From Mycolicibacterium novocastrense (lineage in GTDB: Bacteria; Actinomycetota; Actinomycetes; Mycobacteriales; Mycobacteriaceae): a stretch of DNA of 64,000 nucleotides. Position numbers and translations under genes: made by a program. Below the pieces are notes generated by a model. That model was not told the DNA's origin and searched no databases. It saw nothing but the letters and a program-made list of their open reading frames with translations. This document shows, one piece after another, positions 17,345 to 26,402 of the stretch (position 1 is its first letter; each line of letters starts with the position of its first letter). The stretch is taken from assembly GCF_001570485.1 (NCBI RefSeq), contig NZ_BCTA01000028.1, positions 331,068 to 395,067 on the forward strand, given 5' to 3'.

Positions 17345-18421
17345 TCAGGTCAGCTGGAATGCCGACAGGGGAGCCTCTTTCGGATATTCGGCCGGGCCGC
17401 CGAGGTCGTAGACGGCGTTCAGGGCCGCGATGAACTCGGGGTCGTGCAGCGGTTCACTCGGCACGTCGAGCTTGATGCCCTTGGAGTGAACGTCGTCGAC
17501 GAGCATGTCGATCGCCTTGTCGACGGTCAGGTCGTCGCTGCCGTCCATGTTCTTCTTGAGCTCGTCGAAGTCGGTGAACACCTCCGCCGACCAGTGCACA
17601 AGGAACCGCAGTTCGTCGGTGTGGTGGCGGGCGATCACGTCGTCGCCGTTCTTGAGCAGCCAGAAATCGTTGTCCGACGGATCTCCGGTGAACACGGTGT
17701 CGAACGCCAGCCCGGCCGGGGTCTGTTGATCGAGCGGCCCGTTGGCCTCGCCGCGGTGCACCATCATCTCGTTCTGCACCAGCACACCGCGGTTGTACAC
17801 CGGCGGCAGCAGGCGTTTCGGCGGCTTGAGTGGTCCGTCGGGCCAGTAGGTGAAGCCGCTGCCCTCGTCGAGCGAGAACCACGTGATGACCTGAGCCATC
17901 TTGATGAGGTAGTCGCGGAACAGCCCCGACTTGCCCATCACGCTGGTCAGCCAGGTGGGAGCGTTCTCGTGGCGCACGCCGCGGAAGCTGGGGGAGTCCA
18001 GGTGGCCGGGATCGCGGTTCGCGCAGGGCCCGTTGATGTTGAACAGCATCATCTCGGGCTTGGCATACTCGGCGTTCCAGTAGCTCTTGGCGTACTCGAC
18101 GAAGCGCTGATTGTAGAAGCAGTCGTGCAACTCGGGATAGAGCACCGTGCCGTAGTTGGCCAGATAACCGCGGAACGTCGCGGTGAGGAACAGGTCCAGC
18201 GAGGGGGTGAAGCCCTCAGGGAACAGCCCGCTCATCGTGGCCATCAATTCTTCGGCCGACGCGAAGTGCTGGGCGATGATCAGCTTCCACGGACCCTGGG
18301 TGCGCACCACGTCGAGAAGGCGCTCCCGCTGGTCGTCGGTATAGAGGTTGTCGATCTCGCGGGGCGGTGATGCGGGCCGCAGAATGTCGGACAACTCCAT
18401 CCGCTGCTCTTGGGTGAGCAT
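17345..18421 (-). CDS. Putative Fe(II)/2-oxoglutarate oxygenase-like protein
   Basis: A soluble protein of 358 residues. I do not recognise a named family. The order GHLD (His140, Asp142), VHRGE (His222) and a later Arg (about 272 in ELRFLVHW) fits the HxD...H...R layout of 2-oxoglutarate-dependent cupin-fold oxygenases, and aromatic strands such as VITWFSLDEGSGFTYW agree. ATG at 18421 follows AGGAG. A copy of the island palindrome lies about 85 bases upstream. A hydroxylase role on the island substrate is inference. Confidence 0.6.
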   Translation of the reverse strand: MLTQEQRMELSDILRPASPPREIDNLYTDDQRERLLDVVRTQGPWKLIIAQHFASAEELMATMSGLFPEGFTPSLDLFLTATFRGYLANYGTVLYPELHDCFYNQRFVEYAKSYWNAEYAKPEMMLFNINGPCANRDPGHLDSPSFRGVRHENAPTWLTSVMGKSGLFRDYLIKMAQVITWFSLDEGSGFTYWPDGPLKPPKRLLPPVYNRGVLVQNEMMVHRGEANGPLDQQTPAGLAFDTVFTGDPSDNDFWLLKNGDDVIARHHTDELRFLVHWSAEVFTDFDELKKNMDGSDDLTVDKAIDMLVDDVHSKGIKLDVPSEPLHDPEFIAALNAVYDLGGPAEYPKEAPLSAFQLT

Positions 18422-18487
18422 GTTCACTCCTACTCTCGGGGTCGGCGTATCACACCGTCGCGAAGCCAATTCTGGTGTGGGGCCGTA

Positions 18488-19495
18488 TCAGTGACTCGGC
18501 ACATGTCCGGTCATCGGGACGTCGGTTTTCCCGCGGTCGGAGGGGAGTGGGTTGGCGAACTTGGCGCGTAGCAGCGCACCGATCTCGGCCACTGCCAGCC
18601 GACCCCGCGCCGTCGCATCCGAGCGCATCAGGAACCCGTGGTAGATGCCGGGATAGCGGGTCAACGTCGTCTGGACTCCGGCGTCGCGCAGCCGAAGCGC
18701 ATAGCGCTCGCCCCAGTCGCGGATCGGATCGTATTCGGCGGTGACCACGATGGCCGGTGGGAGACCGGTCAGATCGGTTGCCGTTGCGGGGAACCGGTAT
18801 TCGTCCGGCGGTGTGGTCACCCCCTGGTCGGCCAGCTCGTGCATGTAATCGATGTCGTCGCGGTGCAGCATCGGCGCGTCGGGCATGCTGCGGATCGACC
18901 GGCAGGCCATATCGCGGTCCAGACCGGGATAAAGCAGCACTTGGCAACTGAGCGACAGGCCGCCCCGGTTTCGTGCGGCGAGGGCGACCGCCGCCGCCAA
19001 CGAACCGCCCGCACTGTCACCGATGACCGCCAAGCGGTGGGAGTCGACGCCGAGTTCGTCCGCGTTCGACCCGACGTAGCAGGTTGCCGCGTAGGCGTCC
19101 TCGAACTGCGCAGGTGCCGGCGCTTCCGGCGCGAGTCGATAGTCGACCGACACCACTGTGGCCCCGGTCTGTGCGGCCAATGTGCGGGCGAGCGGTTCGA
19201 ACGAGTGGTTCGAGCCCATCACCATTCCGCCGCCGTGGAAATAAACCAGGACGGGACACACTTCCGCGGGGGTCGGCCGGTAGATCCGGATCGGAACGGA
19301 TCCTGCCGGACCCGGCACCAACTGGTCCTCGATGTCGGCCATCACCGGCATGTCATCGGGATGTGGCGCCGATTCGATGACCCGCCGGACCGCGCTCAGG
19401 CCCCGCTGACGCATCGGGGGAATCGATCCGAAGGCCGCGACGCGCTCGGCGGCGTCGGGATCCAGACGGTATTGCGTCACAGGTCGTCTGCTCAA
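18488..19495 (-). CDS. Alpha/beta hydrolase, hormone-sensitive-lipase family esterase
   Basis: Esterase of 335 residues with the HSL oxyanion motif HGGG (87-90), nucleophile Ser161 in GDSAGG, Asp256 in EYDPIRD and His286 in GIYHGF. TTG start at 19495 overlaps the stop of the upstream SDR (TTGA). The last ~20 residues (SDRGKTDVPMTGHVPSH) extend beyond the fold, and their DNA contains one island palindrome. It could hydrolyse the ester made by the Baeyer-Villiger enzymes. Confidence 0.88.
   Translation of the reverse strand: MSRRPVTQYRLDPDAAERVAAFGSIPPMRQRGLSAVRRVIESAPHPDDMPVMADIEDQLVPGPAGSVPIRIYRPTPAEVCPVLVYFHGGGMVMGSNHSFEPLARTLAAQTGATVVSVDYRLAPEAPAPAQFEDAYAATCYVGSNADELGVDSHRLAVIGDSAGGSLAAAVALAARNRGGLSLSCQVLLYPGLDRDMACRSIRSMPDAPMLHRDDIDYMHELADQGVTTPPDEYRFPATATDLTGLPPAIVVTAEYDPIRDWGERYALRLRDAGVQTTLTRYPGIYHGFLMRSDATARGRLAVAEIGALLRAKFANPLPSDRGKTDVPMTGHVPSH
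18504..18520. promoter_or_regulatory. Island palindrome site (upstream of the 17345-18421 gene)
   Basis: TGTCCGGTCATCGGGAC, with spacer GTCAT, lies within the last codons of the esterase gene and about 85 bases upstream of the start at 18421, the position expected for control of that gene. Confidence 0.5.
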
Positions 19496-20343
19496 TCCTG
19501 TGTGGGGTCGAACCGTTGTGTGGTCCGCAGCGCCGGGGCGCGGCGTTCGGCCAGGACCGCGGCCCGCTCGGACATCGCGTTGCCGACGTACTCGGGTTGG
19601 GTGAGCAGATAGAACTCACCGGCGGCTGACTGATCGAACACCACCCGTGCCGCTTCGACCGGATCCATCGCCTCGGCCTTGATGTCGAGCATCGCGGTCC
19701 GCTGCGCCTCGGCGGCCCCGACGTCGCCGTCGTCCACGCCGCCGGCGGACTCGAAGATGTTCGACTTGACCGCGCCGGGAAGCACCGCCTGCACGTGGAT
19801 CCGGTCGGCGTGGCCGGCCAATTCGACCTCCAAGCGCAGACATTCGGTCAGCGCCAGCACCGCGTGCTTGCTCATGATGTAGGGCGCCTGCAGCGGCACG
19901 GCGGCGACCCCGCCGATCGACGACAGGTTCCACACCCACGACGGAGTGTCCGCGGCGATCATGCGCGGGAGAAATGCGCGGATTCCGTGGAACACGCCGT
20001 TGATGTTGATGTCCACCAGCCGGTCCCAGTTCTCGACCGGGGTGTCCCAAAGATATCCGAACTGCTCGACACCGGCGTTGTTGACCAGCAGCCGTACCGG
20101 GCCGATCTCCGAGTACACCTGTGCGGCCACTCGTTCGAGTGCTTCGGGATCACGCACATCGCACACCAGGTCCACCGACCCGGCGAGTTCTCGGCGGAGC
20201 GCCGCGATCGCCGGGGCGTCGATGTCGACCAGTACGACGGTCATGCCCAGCGCGGCGGCATGGCGTGCCAGCCCCGCGCCTATCCCGTTTCCGGCGCCGG
20301 TGATGACCGCGACACCACCGCCGAACGTCGCACGTGCGTCCAC
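19492..20343 (-). CDS. SDR family oxidoreductase
   Basis: NAD(P)-dependent short-chain dehydrogenase of 283 residues. Cofactor motif TGAGNGIG (about 15-22), NNAG (about 88-91) and the catalytic pair in YIMSK with an upstream Ser in NLSSIGG are intact. The Asp in VLVDID after the second strand suggests NAD(H) preference. GTG start at 20343. It is the middle gene of a three-gene operon (NTF2-like, SDR, esterase). A hydroxyl/keto oxidation of the island substrate is likely. Confidence 0.9.
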   Translation of the reverse strand: MDARATFGGGVAVITGAGNGIGAGLARHAAALGMTVVLVDIDAPAIAALRRELAGSVDLVCDVRDPEALERVAAQVYSEIGPVRLLVNNAGVEQFGYLWDTPVENWDRLVDININGVFHGIRAFLPRMIAADTPSWVWNLSSIGGVAAVPLQAPYIMSKHAVLALTECLRLEVELAGHADRIHVQAVLPGAVKSNIFESAGGVDDGDVGAAEAQRTAMLDIKAEAMDPVEAARVVFDQSAAGEFYLLTQPEYVGNAMSERAAVLAERRAPALRTTQRFDPTQD

Positions 20344-20346
20344 GCG

Positions 20347-20835
20347 TTACGAAGCGGTCGAGGCGGTGGCGGTCTTGGCGGCGTGCTCGGAGAACGTGAC
20401 GGAGTCCTCGGCGTCGAGGATCACGGTCATCGACGTGAACACCAGGCCATCGCGGGCGCGGCGGATGCCGACGTCGACCACTCCGCTGGAGACGTCGAAC
20501 GGGACGTTGTTCGTCACCTGGTTCACGTACAGGTAGAAGCGGGCGGTGGTGACGTCTCCGTCGACGCCGGTGCGGAAGATGTTGGTCGCATGGTGACGCA
20601 ACGGGTAGGGATTCTCGTTGCGGTGCTGGGTCAGCCAGGCCAAGGTCTCGTCTTTGCCGTGCAACTCGGCGGCCAGGAGATGCTCGAAGGGGCAGTTGCC
20701 GGAATCGGATCGGCTCAGGTATTCCATCTCGTCGCCCAACCGGGCCCCGAGTTCGGCGAAGTGACCCTGGTCGTAGTGGTACCAGAAGGCGGCGATGAAC
20801 TCCTGGACCTCGGACAGCGTTATCTCGTTGCTCAT
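20347..20835 (-). CDS. NTF2/SnoaL-like protein
   Basis: A 162-residue cone-shaped NTF2-fold protein; FIAAFWYHYDQGHFAELGARL and the strand RFYLYVNQVTNN resemble the family that includes ketosteroid isomerase and ring-hydroxylating dioxygenase small subunits. It may be an isomerase, hydratase or binding protein, and no catalytic residues can be assigned with confidence. First gene of an operon, 3 bases before the SDR, with the island palindrome about 43 bases upstream. Confidence 0.75.
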   Translation of the reverse strand: MSNEITLSEVQEFIAAFWYHYDQGHFAELGARLGDEMEYLSRSDSGNCPFEHLLAAELHGKDETLAWLTQHRNENPYPLRHHATNIFRTGVDGDVTTARFYLYVNQVTNNVPFDVSSGVVDVGIRRARDGLVFTSMTVILDAEDSVTFSEHAAKTATASTAS

Positions 20836-20877
20836 GGGTGCGAGTCAACCGTCGCCGCCCGGGGCGTGGCGCGACGA

Positions 20878-20894
20878 TGCCCGGTCAGTGGAAC
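20878..20894. promoter_or_regulatory. Island palindrome site (NTF2/SDR/esterase operon)
   Basis: TGCCCGGTCAGTGGAAC, spacer GTCAG, in the 81-base gap upstream of the gene starting at 20835. Confidence 0.65.
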
Positions 20895-20916
20895 ACCGCG
20901 CGGCCCGGCAGCCGGA

Positions 20917-21927
20917 TCAATCGGCGATCAGGCTCCACACGTCGGCTCCGGCGGCCAGGGTTGCGTCGGTGACCTGCTCGTCCCAGTAGCGCACCGTGCC
21001 GAACTCGGATCGCCACGCGAGCGCGGCGCGGGTGAACTCGTGCAACCGGTGTTCATAGGTGGTACCGATCGAACCGTGGACCTGATGGGCGTTGCGCACG
21101 ACGACCGAGGCGGCATGGCCGACGCAGGAGCGCGCCACCGCGACGCGGAAGTGCAGGTTGCCCGTCGACCAGCCGGTTGTGACGGCCGTCGTCAGCGCGG
21201 CCTCGGTCGCCGCCCGCGCGAGCGCCGCTTCCGCGGCCAAATCCGCGATCAGGTGCTGGACGGCCTGGAAACGGGACAGGGGCCGACCGAACTGGACGCG
21301 CGACGCGGCATGTTCGACCGACGACGCCACGATCGTGTCGAGCGCGGCGCACACCTGGACCGCCCGCACCAGCGCCGCCCTCAGCCACAACTCGGCGACC
21401 ACCCCGGAGTCCACCGGGACGCCGTCGAGCGCGGTGACGTCGGCCTCGATGGAGTCGCGGGGTTCACCGATCAGGTTGCTGCCGGGCGTGATCGAGAGTG
21501 CGGCGACGTCTACGTCGGCGACGCGATGGTCGTCGCCGTCGCGCCAGACGACGACCACCCGGTCGCTGCCCGCGGCCCAGGGGACGCCGTCGGCGGTGCC
21601 GTCCTCGCCGAGCAGGCACACCGTGCGCACCGCGTCGTCGCCGCTCATCCCGTTCGCCTCGAGCAGCCAGCAGGCCAGTAGGTCGTGTTCGGCCAACGGT
21701 GTTCGCACCGCGTTGCGGGCGGCGGCCGCCAGCAGTTCGGCGGCCTCGAACCAGCCCGCCCCGCTGCCGCCCGACTCCTCGGCGCCGGTCAGCCGGACCA
21801 GGCCCAAATCGTGGAGGCGCCGCCACAGTTCGGCATCCCGCGCGACGGCCTTCGCGGGCGGGTGGGCGTCGCGGTATTCGGCGAAGACCGCGTCCATCAT
21901 CTCGACGAGCGCCGGATCGACGGTCAT
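20917..21927 (-). CDS. Acyl-CoA dehydrogenase, short subunit
   Basis: A 336-residue acyl-CoA dehydrogenase-like protein, shorter and more diverged than its neighbour, with VHGSIGTTYEHRLHEFTRA near the C-terminus and conserved helices of the family. Steroid-degrading actinobacteria make alpha2beta2 acyl-CoA dehydrogenases from two adjacent fadE genes; the pairing here, with an ATGA overlap to the next gene, fits that. It probably contributes part of the FAD or substrate site rather than acting alone. Confidence 0.85.
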   Translation of the reverse strand: MTVDPALVEMMDAVFAEYRDAHPPAKAVARDAELWRRLHDLGLVRLTGAEESGGSGAGWFEAAELLAAAARNAVRTPLAEHDLLACWLLEANGMSGDDAVRTVCLLGEDGTADGVPWAAGSDRVVVVWRDGDDHRVADVDVAALSITPGSNLIGEPRDSIEADVTALDGVPVDSGVVAELWLRAALVRAVQVCAALDTIVASSVEHAASRVQFGRPLSRFQAVQHLIADLAAEAALARAATEAALTTAVTTGWSTGNLHFRVAVARSCVGHAASVVVRNAHQVHGSIGTTYEHRLHEFTRAALAWRSEFGTVRYWDEQVTDATLAAGADVWSLIAD

Positions 21928-23084
21928 CGCAGCCCCAGTCCTCGCGCGATCACGCCGCGCAACACCTCGTTGGTGCCGCCGCGCAGCGTGAAGCCGGGGC
22001 GTTGATCCACCGCTTTCGAAACCAGTTCGGCGAGACTGGGATCCGTGGTTGCGTCGGTCAGCACGTCGGCGAAGTCGGCGATGTCGCCCTCGGTGGTGGT
22101 GCCGAGCACCTTGACCACCGCCGCGGGCACGTCGGCGGGCTCACGTCGCTCCAGGGCGCCCGCGACGGCGGTCGACATCTGGTGCAGCCCGGCGACGCGC
22201 GCCACCAGCCGGCCCAGTCCGGCATCCCGCGGGATCTGTTGTGCCGCCGTCTTTTCACCGCATGCTCTCAACAAGACGAACGTCGACAGGAACCGTTCAG
22301 GTCCACTGCGCTCGAAGGCCAGCTCCGAGGTGACCTGGCGCCAGCCCGCACCGATCTCACCGAACACCATGTCGTCAGGCACAAAGGCGCCGTCGAGGAT
22401 CACCTCGTTGAAATGGTGTGCGCCGTTCATCGAGACAACCGGTCGGATGTCGACACCGGGCCCGCGCAGGTCGACGATGAACTGGCTCAGCCCCGCGTGT
22501 CGGTTGTCCGGGTCGACGGGCGCGGTGCGGGCCAACGCGATGAACGCATGCGCGTTGTGCGCCCCCGAGGTCCACACCTTGGTGCCCGACAGTGACCAAC
22601 CGCCGTCGACTCGTACCGCCCTGGTGCGCACACTGGCGAGATCGGAGCCGGAATCGGGTTCGCTCATGCCGATGCCGAAGAAGCACTCGCCGCGCACGAT
22701 CCGCGGAAGAAACTCCCTCTTCTGTAGTTCCGTGCCGTACTTGAGCAATGACGGTACGATCTGCCGGTCGGCGATCCAGTGGGCCGCGACCGGCGCGCCG
22801 GCGGCGAGCAACTCCTCGGTCACTGCGAACCGTTCGACGAACGAGCGTCCGTGTCCGCCGTACTCGAGGGGCACCGTCATCCCGAGATAGCCCTGTGCGG
22901 CAAGGGCTTTGGTGAAGTCTTCATCCCATCCCGTCAGCCACGCGTCGACCGACGGGGTGAAGGCGCCCGCGGCACGCTGCTCGGCGAGGAATCCGCGGAC
23001 CTCGGCCCGCAGGGCCGCCGTCGCGGTGGCGTCGACGGCCGCGGGGGGAACCAGGCGGGGGAGCGTCACGGGGCGGTCCGCCAT
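21924..23084 (-). CDS. Acyl-CoA dehydrogenase, long subunit
   Basis: A 386-residue flavoprotein of the acyl-CoA dehydrogenase family. GIGMSEPDSGSDLASVRTRA is the classic central signature, and RGGTNEVLRGVIARGLGLR closes the protein. ATG at 23084 was chosen; the frame runs open to 23915 but that extension is non-homologous. It overlaps the enoyl-CoA hydratase by 19 bases and the short subunit by 4. Predicted to form a heteromer with the 20917 product in side-chain or ring-fragment beta-oxidation. Confidence 0.9.
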   Translation of the reverse strand: MADRPVTLPRLVPPAAVDATATAALRAEVRGFLAEQRAAGAFTPSVDAWLTGWDEDFTKALAAQGYLGMTVPLEYGGHGRSFVERFAVTEELLAAGAPVAAHWIADRQIVPSLLKYGTELQKREFLPRIVRGECFFGIGMSEPDSGSDLASVRTRAVRVDGGWSLSGTKVWTSGAHNAHAFIALARTAPVDPDNRHAGLSQFIVDLRGPGVDIRPVVSMNGAHHFNEVILDGAFVPDDMVFGEIGAGWRQVTSELAFERSGPERFLSTFVLLRACGEKTAAQQIPRDAGLGRLVARVAGLHQMSTAVAGALERREPADVPAAVVKVLGTTTEGDIADFADVLTDATTDPSLAELVSKAVDQRPGFTLRGGTNEVLRGVIARGLGLR

Positions 23085-23845
23085 CGGCTGATGCGCTGTT
23101 CGTGCTCGGGGTCGCGGTGGGCCAGCGGCTGCATGGCCGCGGCCATGGCCAGCGTGGAGTCCAGCGAGCCGGCCCGCGACTCCTGCAGCAGACGTTTGGC
23201 CATCCGCAGGGCGTGGGCGGGATTCTTGGTGATCCGGTCGGCCAACGCGAGCGCCTCCGTGAGCAGGTCGTCGTGCGGCACGACGCGGCTGACCATGCCC
23301 CACTCCAAGGCGGTGGCCGCATCGATGCGGTCGCCGGTGAACGTCATCTCGGCGGCGCGCTCGTAGCCGATCGCCCTCGGCAGGAACCACGTACCGCCGT
23401 CGCCCGGGATGATGCCGATCTGCACGAAGCTCTCGGCGAACGACGCCCGCTCGGAGGCCACCCGGATGTCGCACATCATGGCTAGGTCGCAGCCGGCTCC
23501 CACGGCGGGTCCGTTGACCGCGGCGATCAGCGGGACCTCCAGGCGGCCGAGTGCGCGCGGGATGCGCTGGATCCCGTCGACGTAGGCACGCCGCTGGTCG
23601 AGGGCGTCGAGGCCGAACATCCCGGTGCGGTCGGCCATCTCCTTGACGTTGCCCCCCGCGGAGAAGATCTTGCCCGCGCCGGTCAGGATCACCGCGCGCA
23701 CGTCGAGGTCGGCGTTGGCGGCCTCGACCGCGGCCTCGAACGCCGAGATGAAGCCCTTGTCGGTGATCGCGTTGCCGACCTCGGGCAGGTCGATGGTCCA
23801 CGTCTGTGTCGCACCGTGAGCGGCGATGTTCAGCGGTGTGCTCAT
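23066..23845 (-). CDS. Enoyl-CoA hydratase/isomerase
   Basis: Crotonase-fold protein of 259 residues. SAGGNVKEM provides the first oxyanion-hole element, and GPAVGAGCDLAMMCDIRVAS the second. The Glu in FVQIGIIPGDGGTW corresponds to the second catalytic position of hydratases. ATG at 23845 lies in an ATGA overlap with the aldehyde dehydrogenase stop. It would hydrate the product of the adjacent acyl-CoA dehydrogenase pair. Confidence 0.92.
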   Translation of the reverse strand: MSTPLNIAAHGATQTWTIDLPEVGNAITDKGFISAFEAAVEAANADLDVRAVILTGAGKIFSAGGNVKEMADRTGMFGLDALDQRRAYVDGIQRIPRALGRLEVPLIAAVNGPAVGAGCDLAMMCDIRVASERASFAESFVQIGIIPGDGGTWFLPRAIGYERAAEMTFTGDRIDAATALEWGMVSRVVPHDDLLTEALALADRITKNPAHALRMAKRLLQESRAGSLDSTLAMAAAMQPLAHRDPEHEQRISRWRTAP

Positions 23846-25260
23846 GACGGCAACTGTAGGGACTTGGTCTGCAGGAATTCCTCGAACCCCGCGCGGCCCA
23901 ACTCCCGGCCGACACCGGATTTCTTGTATCCGCCGAACGGCGCGACCGGGTTGTACACGCCGCCGTTGATGTCGAGTTGTCCGGTCTGCACGCGCCGCGC
24001 GAAGGCGATGGCCGTGTCGAGGTCGGGACCCCACACCGCGCCCGCGAGCCCGTATGGCGTGCCGTTGGCGATGCGTAGGGCGTCGTCGGTGTCCCGGAAC
24101 GGAATCACCGCGAGCACGGGTCCGAACACCTCCTCCTGGCCCAGCTCGGAGTCGGGGTCGACGTCGGCGAACACGGTCGGGGCGACGTAGTACCCGGTGT
24201 CGCGGACCGATTCGGAGCCGCCGGTGAGAAGGCGGGCGCCGTCGCGGCGTGCGCGGTCGATGAACCCGCGCACGGACTCGAACTGCGCGGCCGAGGCCAG
24301 GGGGCCGATCCGGGTGCCGGGGTCGGACGGGTCACCGACGGTGTACTTGGCTGCGGCGGCCTCGATGAGTTCGAGGGCCTCGTCGTAGCGCTGGCGTGGC
24401 ACCAGCATCCGGGTCCACGCCATGCAGGTCTGCCCGCCGTTGAGGAACGCGTTGCCCACGCCGACCTTCACCGCGGTGGTCAGGTCGCCGCCCTCGAGGA
24501 TGACGTTGGCGGACTTGCCGCCGAGTTCGAGGGCGACCTTCTTCACCGATCCGGCGGCGAGCTCGGCGACCCGGCGGCCCACGGCGGTCGACCCGGTGAA
24601 CGACACCACGTCGACGTCGGGATGCGACGCGATGCGCTCGCCCACCACGGAGCCGCGTCCCGACACCAGGTTCACCACACCGTCGGGAAGTCCGGCCTCC
24701 TCGACCGCTTCGATGAACTCGAACACCGACAGCGGTGCCTCGTTGCTCGGTTTGAGGACGACGGTGCATCCCGCGGCGATCGCGGGCAGCACCTTGGCCA
24801 CCACCTGATACAGCGGGTAGTTCCACGGGGTGATGGCGCCGACGACGCCGTAGGGCTCTCGCAGCACCAACGAGTTACCCACGCGCTCTTCGAATTCGAA
24901 CGACTCGAGCACATCGGCGAAACCGCGGGCCACCGCCAGCGGGACCTTGGTTTGAACGCCCTGCGCCACGCGCAGCGGGGCGCCCATCTCCCGGCTGATG
25001 GTCTCGGCGATGTCGGGCAGCCGCTTCTCCATCGCGGCGATCACCCGGGTCAGCCGGTCACGTCGCTCGGCGAGGGTGATCAGCGGATCGAAGGCGCGGC
25101 GGGCGGCGGCCACCGCCGCGTCCACGTCGGCGACGGTTCCGCTGGGCACAGCGCCGATCACCTTCTCGGTGGCGGGGTTGACGACGTCGATCACGTCGCC
25201 CGTCGACGGCGTGACCCACTGGCCGTCGATGAACAGCGTTTTGCGGGTGTAGTCGTGCAT
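23842..25260 (-). CDS. NAD(P)-dependent aldehyde dehydrogenase
   Basis: A 472-residue aldehyde dehydrogenase. LELGGKSANVI (catalytic Glu about 245) and GGQTCMAWTRM (nucleophile Cys about 279) are intact, together with FTGSTAVGRRV of the cofactor site and EEVFGPVLAVIPF. Located between an alcohol dehydrogenase and beta-oxidation genes, it probably oxidises an aldehyde from the ADH to an acid that the FadD can activate. Confidence 0.93.
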   Translation of the reverse strand: MHDYTRKTLFIDGQWVTPSTGDVIDVVNPATEKVIGAVPSGTVADVDAAVAAARRAFDPLITLAERRDRLTRVIAAMEKRLPDIAETISREMGAPLRVAQGVQTKVPLAVARGFADVLESFEFEERVGNSLVLREPYGVVGAITPWNYPLYQVVAKVLPAIAAGCTVVLKPSNEAPLSVFEFIEAVEEAGLPDGVVNLVSGRGSVVGERIASHPDVDVVSFTGSTAVGRRVAELAAGSVKKVALELGGKSANVILEGGDLTTAVKVGVGNAFLNGGQTCMAWTRMLVPRQRYDEALELIEAAAAKYTVGDPSDPGTRIGPLASAAQFESVRGFIDRARRDGARLLTGGSESVRDTGYYVAPTVFADVDPDSELGQEEVFGPVLAVIPFRDTDDALRIANGTPYGLAGAVWGPDLDTAIAFARRVQTGQLDINGGVYNPVAPFGGYKKSGVGRELGRAGFEEFLQTKSLQLPS

Positions 25261-25276
25261 GGATCTCCTTGAGGGA

Positions 25277-26383
25277 TCAGGGAACGATGCTGGCGCGCAC
25301 GTCGCGCTTGTGCTCGGCGGCGGCGAAGGCCGCGTTGATGTCGTCGAGCGGATACTGCGCCGACGCGAGCCGGTGCAGGGGGAGGGTGTCCTGGTGCTGT
25401 TCGAGGAAGGTCAGCGCCCGCGACAGCACCGGCGGTTCGTACAACGAGACCCCGACCATCGTCTTGTTGGCGAAGACGAAGCGTGACGGGTCGAATTCGA
25501 AGGTCTTGCCGATGTTGATGTTGCCGATCTCGACGTAGCGGCCGAACTGGCCCAGCATCTTGAGGCCCTCGTCGATGGCGGACGGGTGCCCGACGACCTC
25601 GACCACCACGTCGGCGCCGTGGCCGTCGGTCAGGTCGCGGACGATCTTCGTGCGGTCCTTCACGGTGGCGGCCGTGTTGATGTCGATCACCGCGTCGGCG
25701 CCGAACGCGGTTGCCAGCTCGAGCCGTTCGGGAACCCCGTCGATGGCGATGACCCGGCCCGCGCCCCGGGCCTTGGCCACCGCGACCGCGTACAGTCCCA
25801 GCGCACCGGCGCCCTGCACGACGACGGTCTCGCCGAGTTGTTGGTCGACGCGCTCGAGGCCGTACATCACCTGTGACAGTGCGCAGTTGGCGCCCGAGGC
25901 GATGTCGTCGCTGACCCGGTCGGGGACGGTGTACACGACCGCCCCGGCGGGCAGCAGGAAGTAGTCGGCGTATCCGCCGACGAAATAGGGTGGCGCGTCG
26001 GCGCGTCCGAGCATGGCCATCGTCAGGTTCAGGCACGCGTTGCGCCTGCCCGCCAGGCAGTTTCGGCATCGGTGGCAGGAGAAGAAGTAGGGGAACACCA
26101 CCCGGCTGCCCTTCGCCAGTGGCGCACCGTTGGAGTCCGCGGTGACGCCGTCACCGAGTTCGGAAACCGCGCCCACCATTTCGTGACCGAGCACCGTCGG
26201 AAGTTGTCCTCCCAGGCCGCGGGTGGCGAAGGTGCCGTGCCATGCGTGCAGGTCCGATCCGCAGATGTTGGTCCTGGTGACCTTGATCAGGATCTCGCCG
26301 GGGCCGACCTCGGCCAAGTTCACGGTTTCGATCTCGAACGGCTTTCCGGGCGCGTCGAAGCGCGCGATACGTCCTGTGAACAA
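25277..26383 (-). CDS. Zinc-containing alcohol dehydrogenase (MDR family)
   Basis: A 368-residue medium-chain dehydrogenase. Catalytic zinc ligands come from NICGSDLHAWHG and GHEMVG; the structural-zinc lobe is complete (FSCHRCRNCLAGRRNAC, four Cys). Cofactor motif GAGALGLYAVAVAKARG is followed by VIAIDG, so NAD is likely. TTG start at 26383 with GAGG upstream. In an operon with fadD, aldehyde dehydrogenase and beta-oxidation genes. Confidence 0.92.
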   Translation of the reverse strand: MFTGRIARFDAPGKPFEIETVNLAEVGPGEILIKVTRTNICGSDLHAWHGTFATRGLGGQLPTVLGHEMVGAVSELGDGVTADSNGAPLAKGSRVVFPYFFSCHRCRNCLAGRRNACLNLTMAMLGRADAPPYFVGGYADYFLLPAGAVVYTVPDRVSDDIASGANCALSQVMYGLERVDQQLGETVVVQGAGALGLYAVAVAKARGAGRVIAIDGVPERLELATAFGADAVIDINTAATVKDRTKIVRDLTDGHGADVVVEVVGHPSAIDEGLKMLGQFGRYVEIGNINIGKTFEFDPSRFVFANKTMVGVSLYEPPVLSRALTFLEQHQDTLPLHRLASAQYPLDDINAAFAAAEHKRDVRASIVP

Positions 26384-26402
26384 TCCTCAGTTCCCTTCGG
26401 GC

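Noticed and set aside
23085..23915. N-terminal extension of the long acyl-CoA dehydrogenase
   Set aside because: The frame is open but the sequence is not dehydrogenase-like and overlaps the enoyl-CoA hydratase in another frame; ATG 23084 gives the usual family length.
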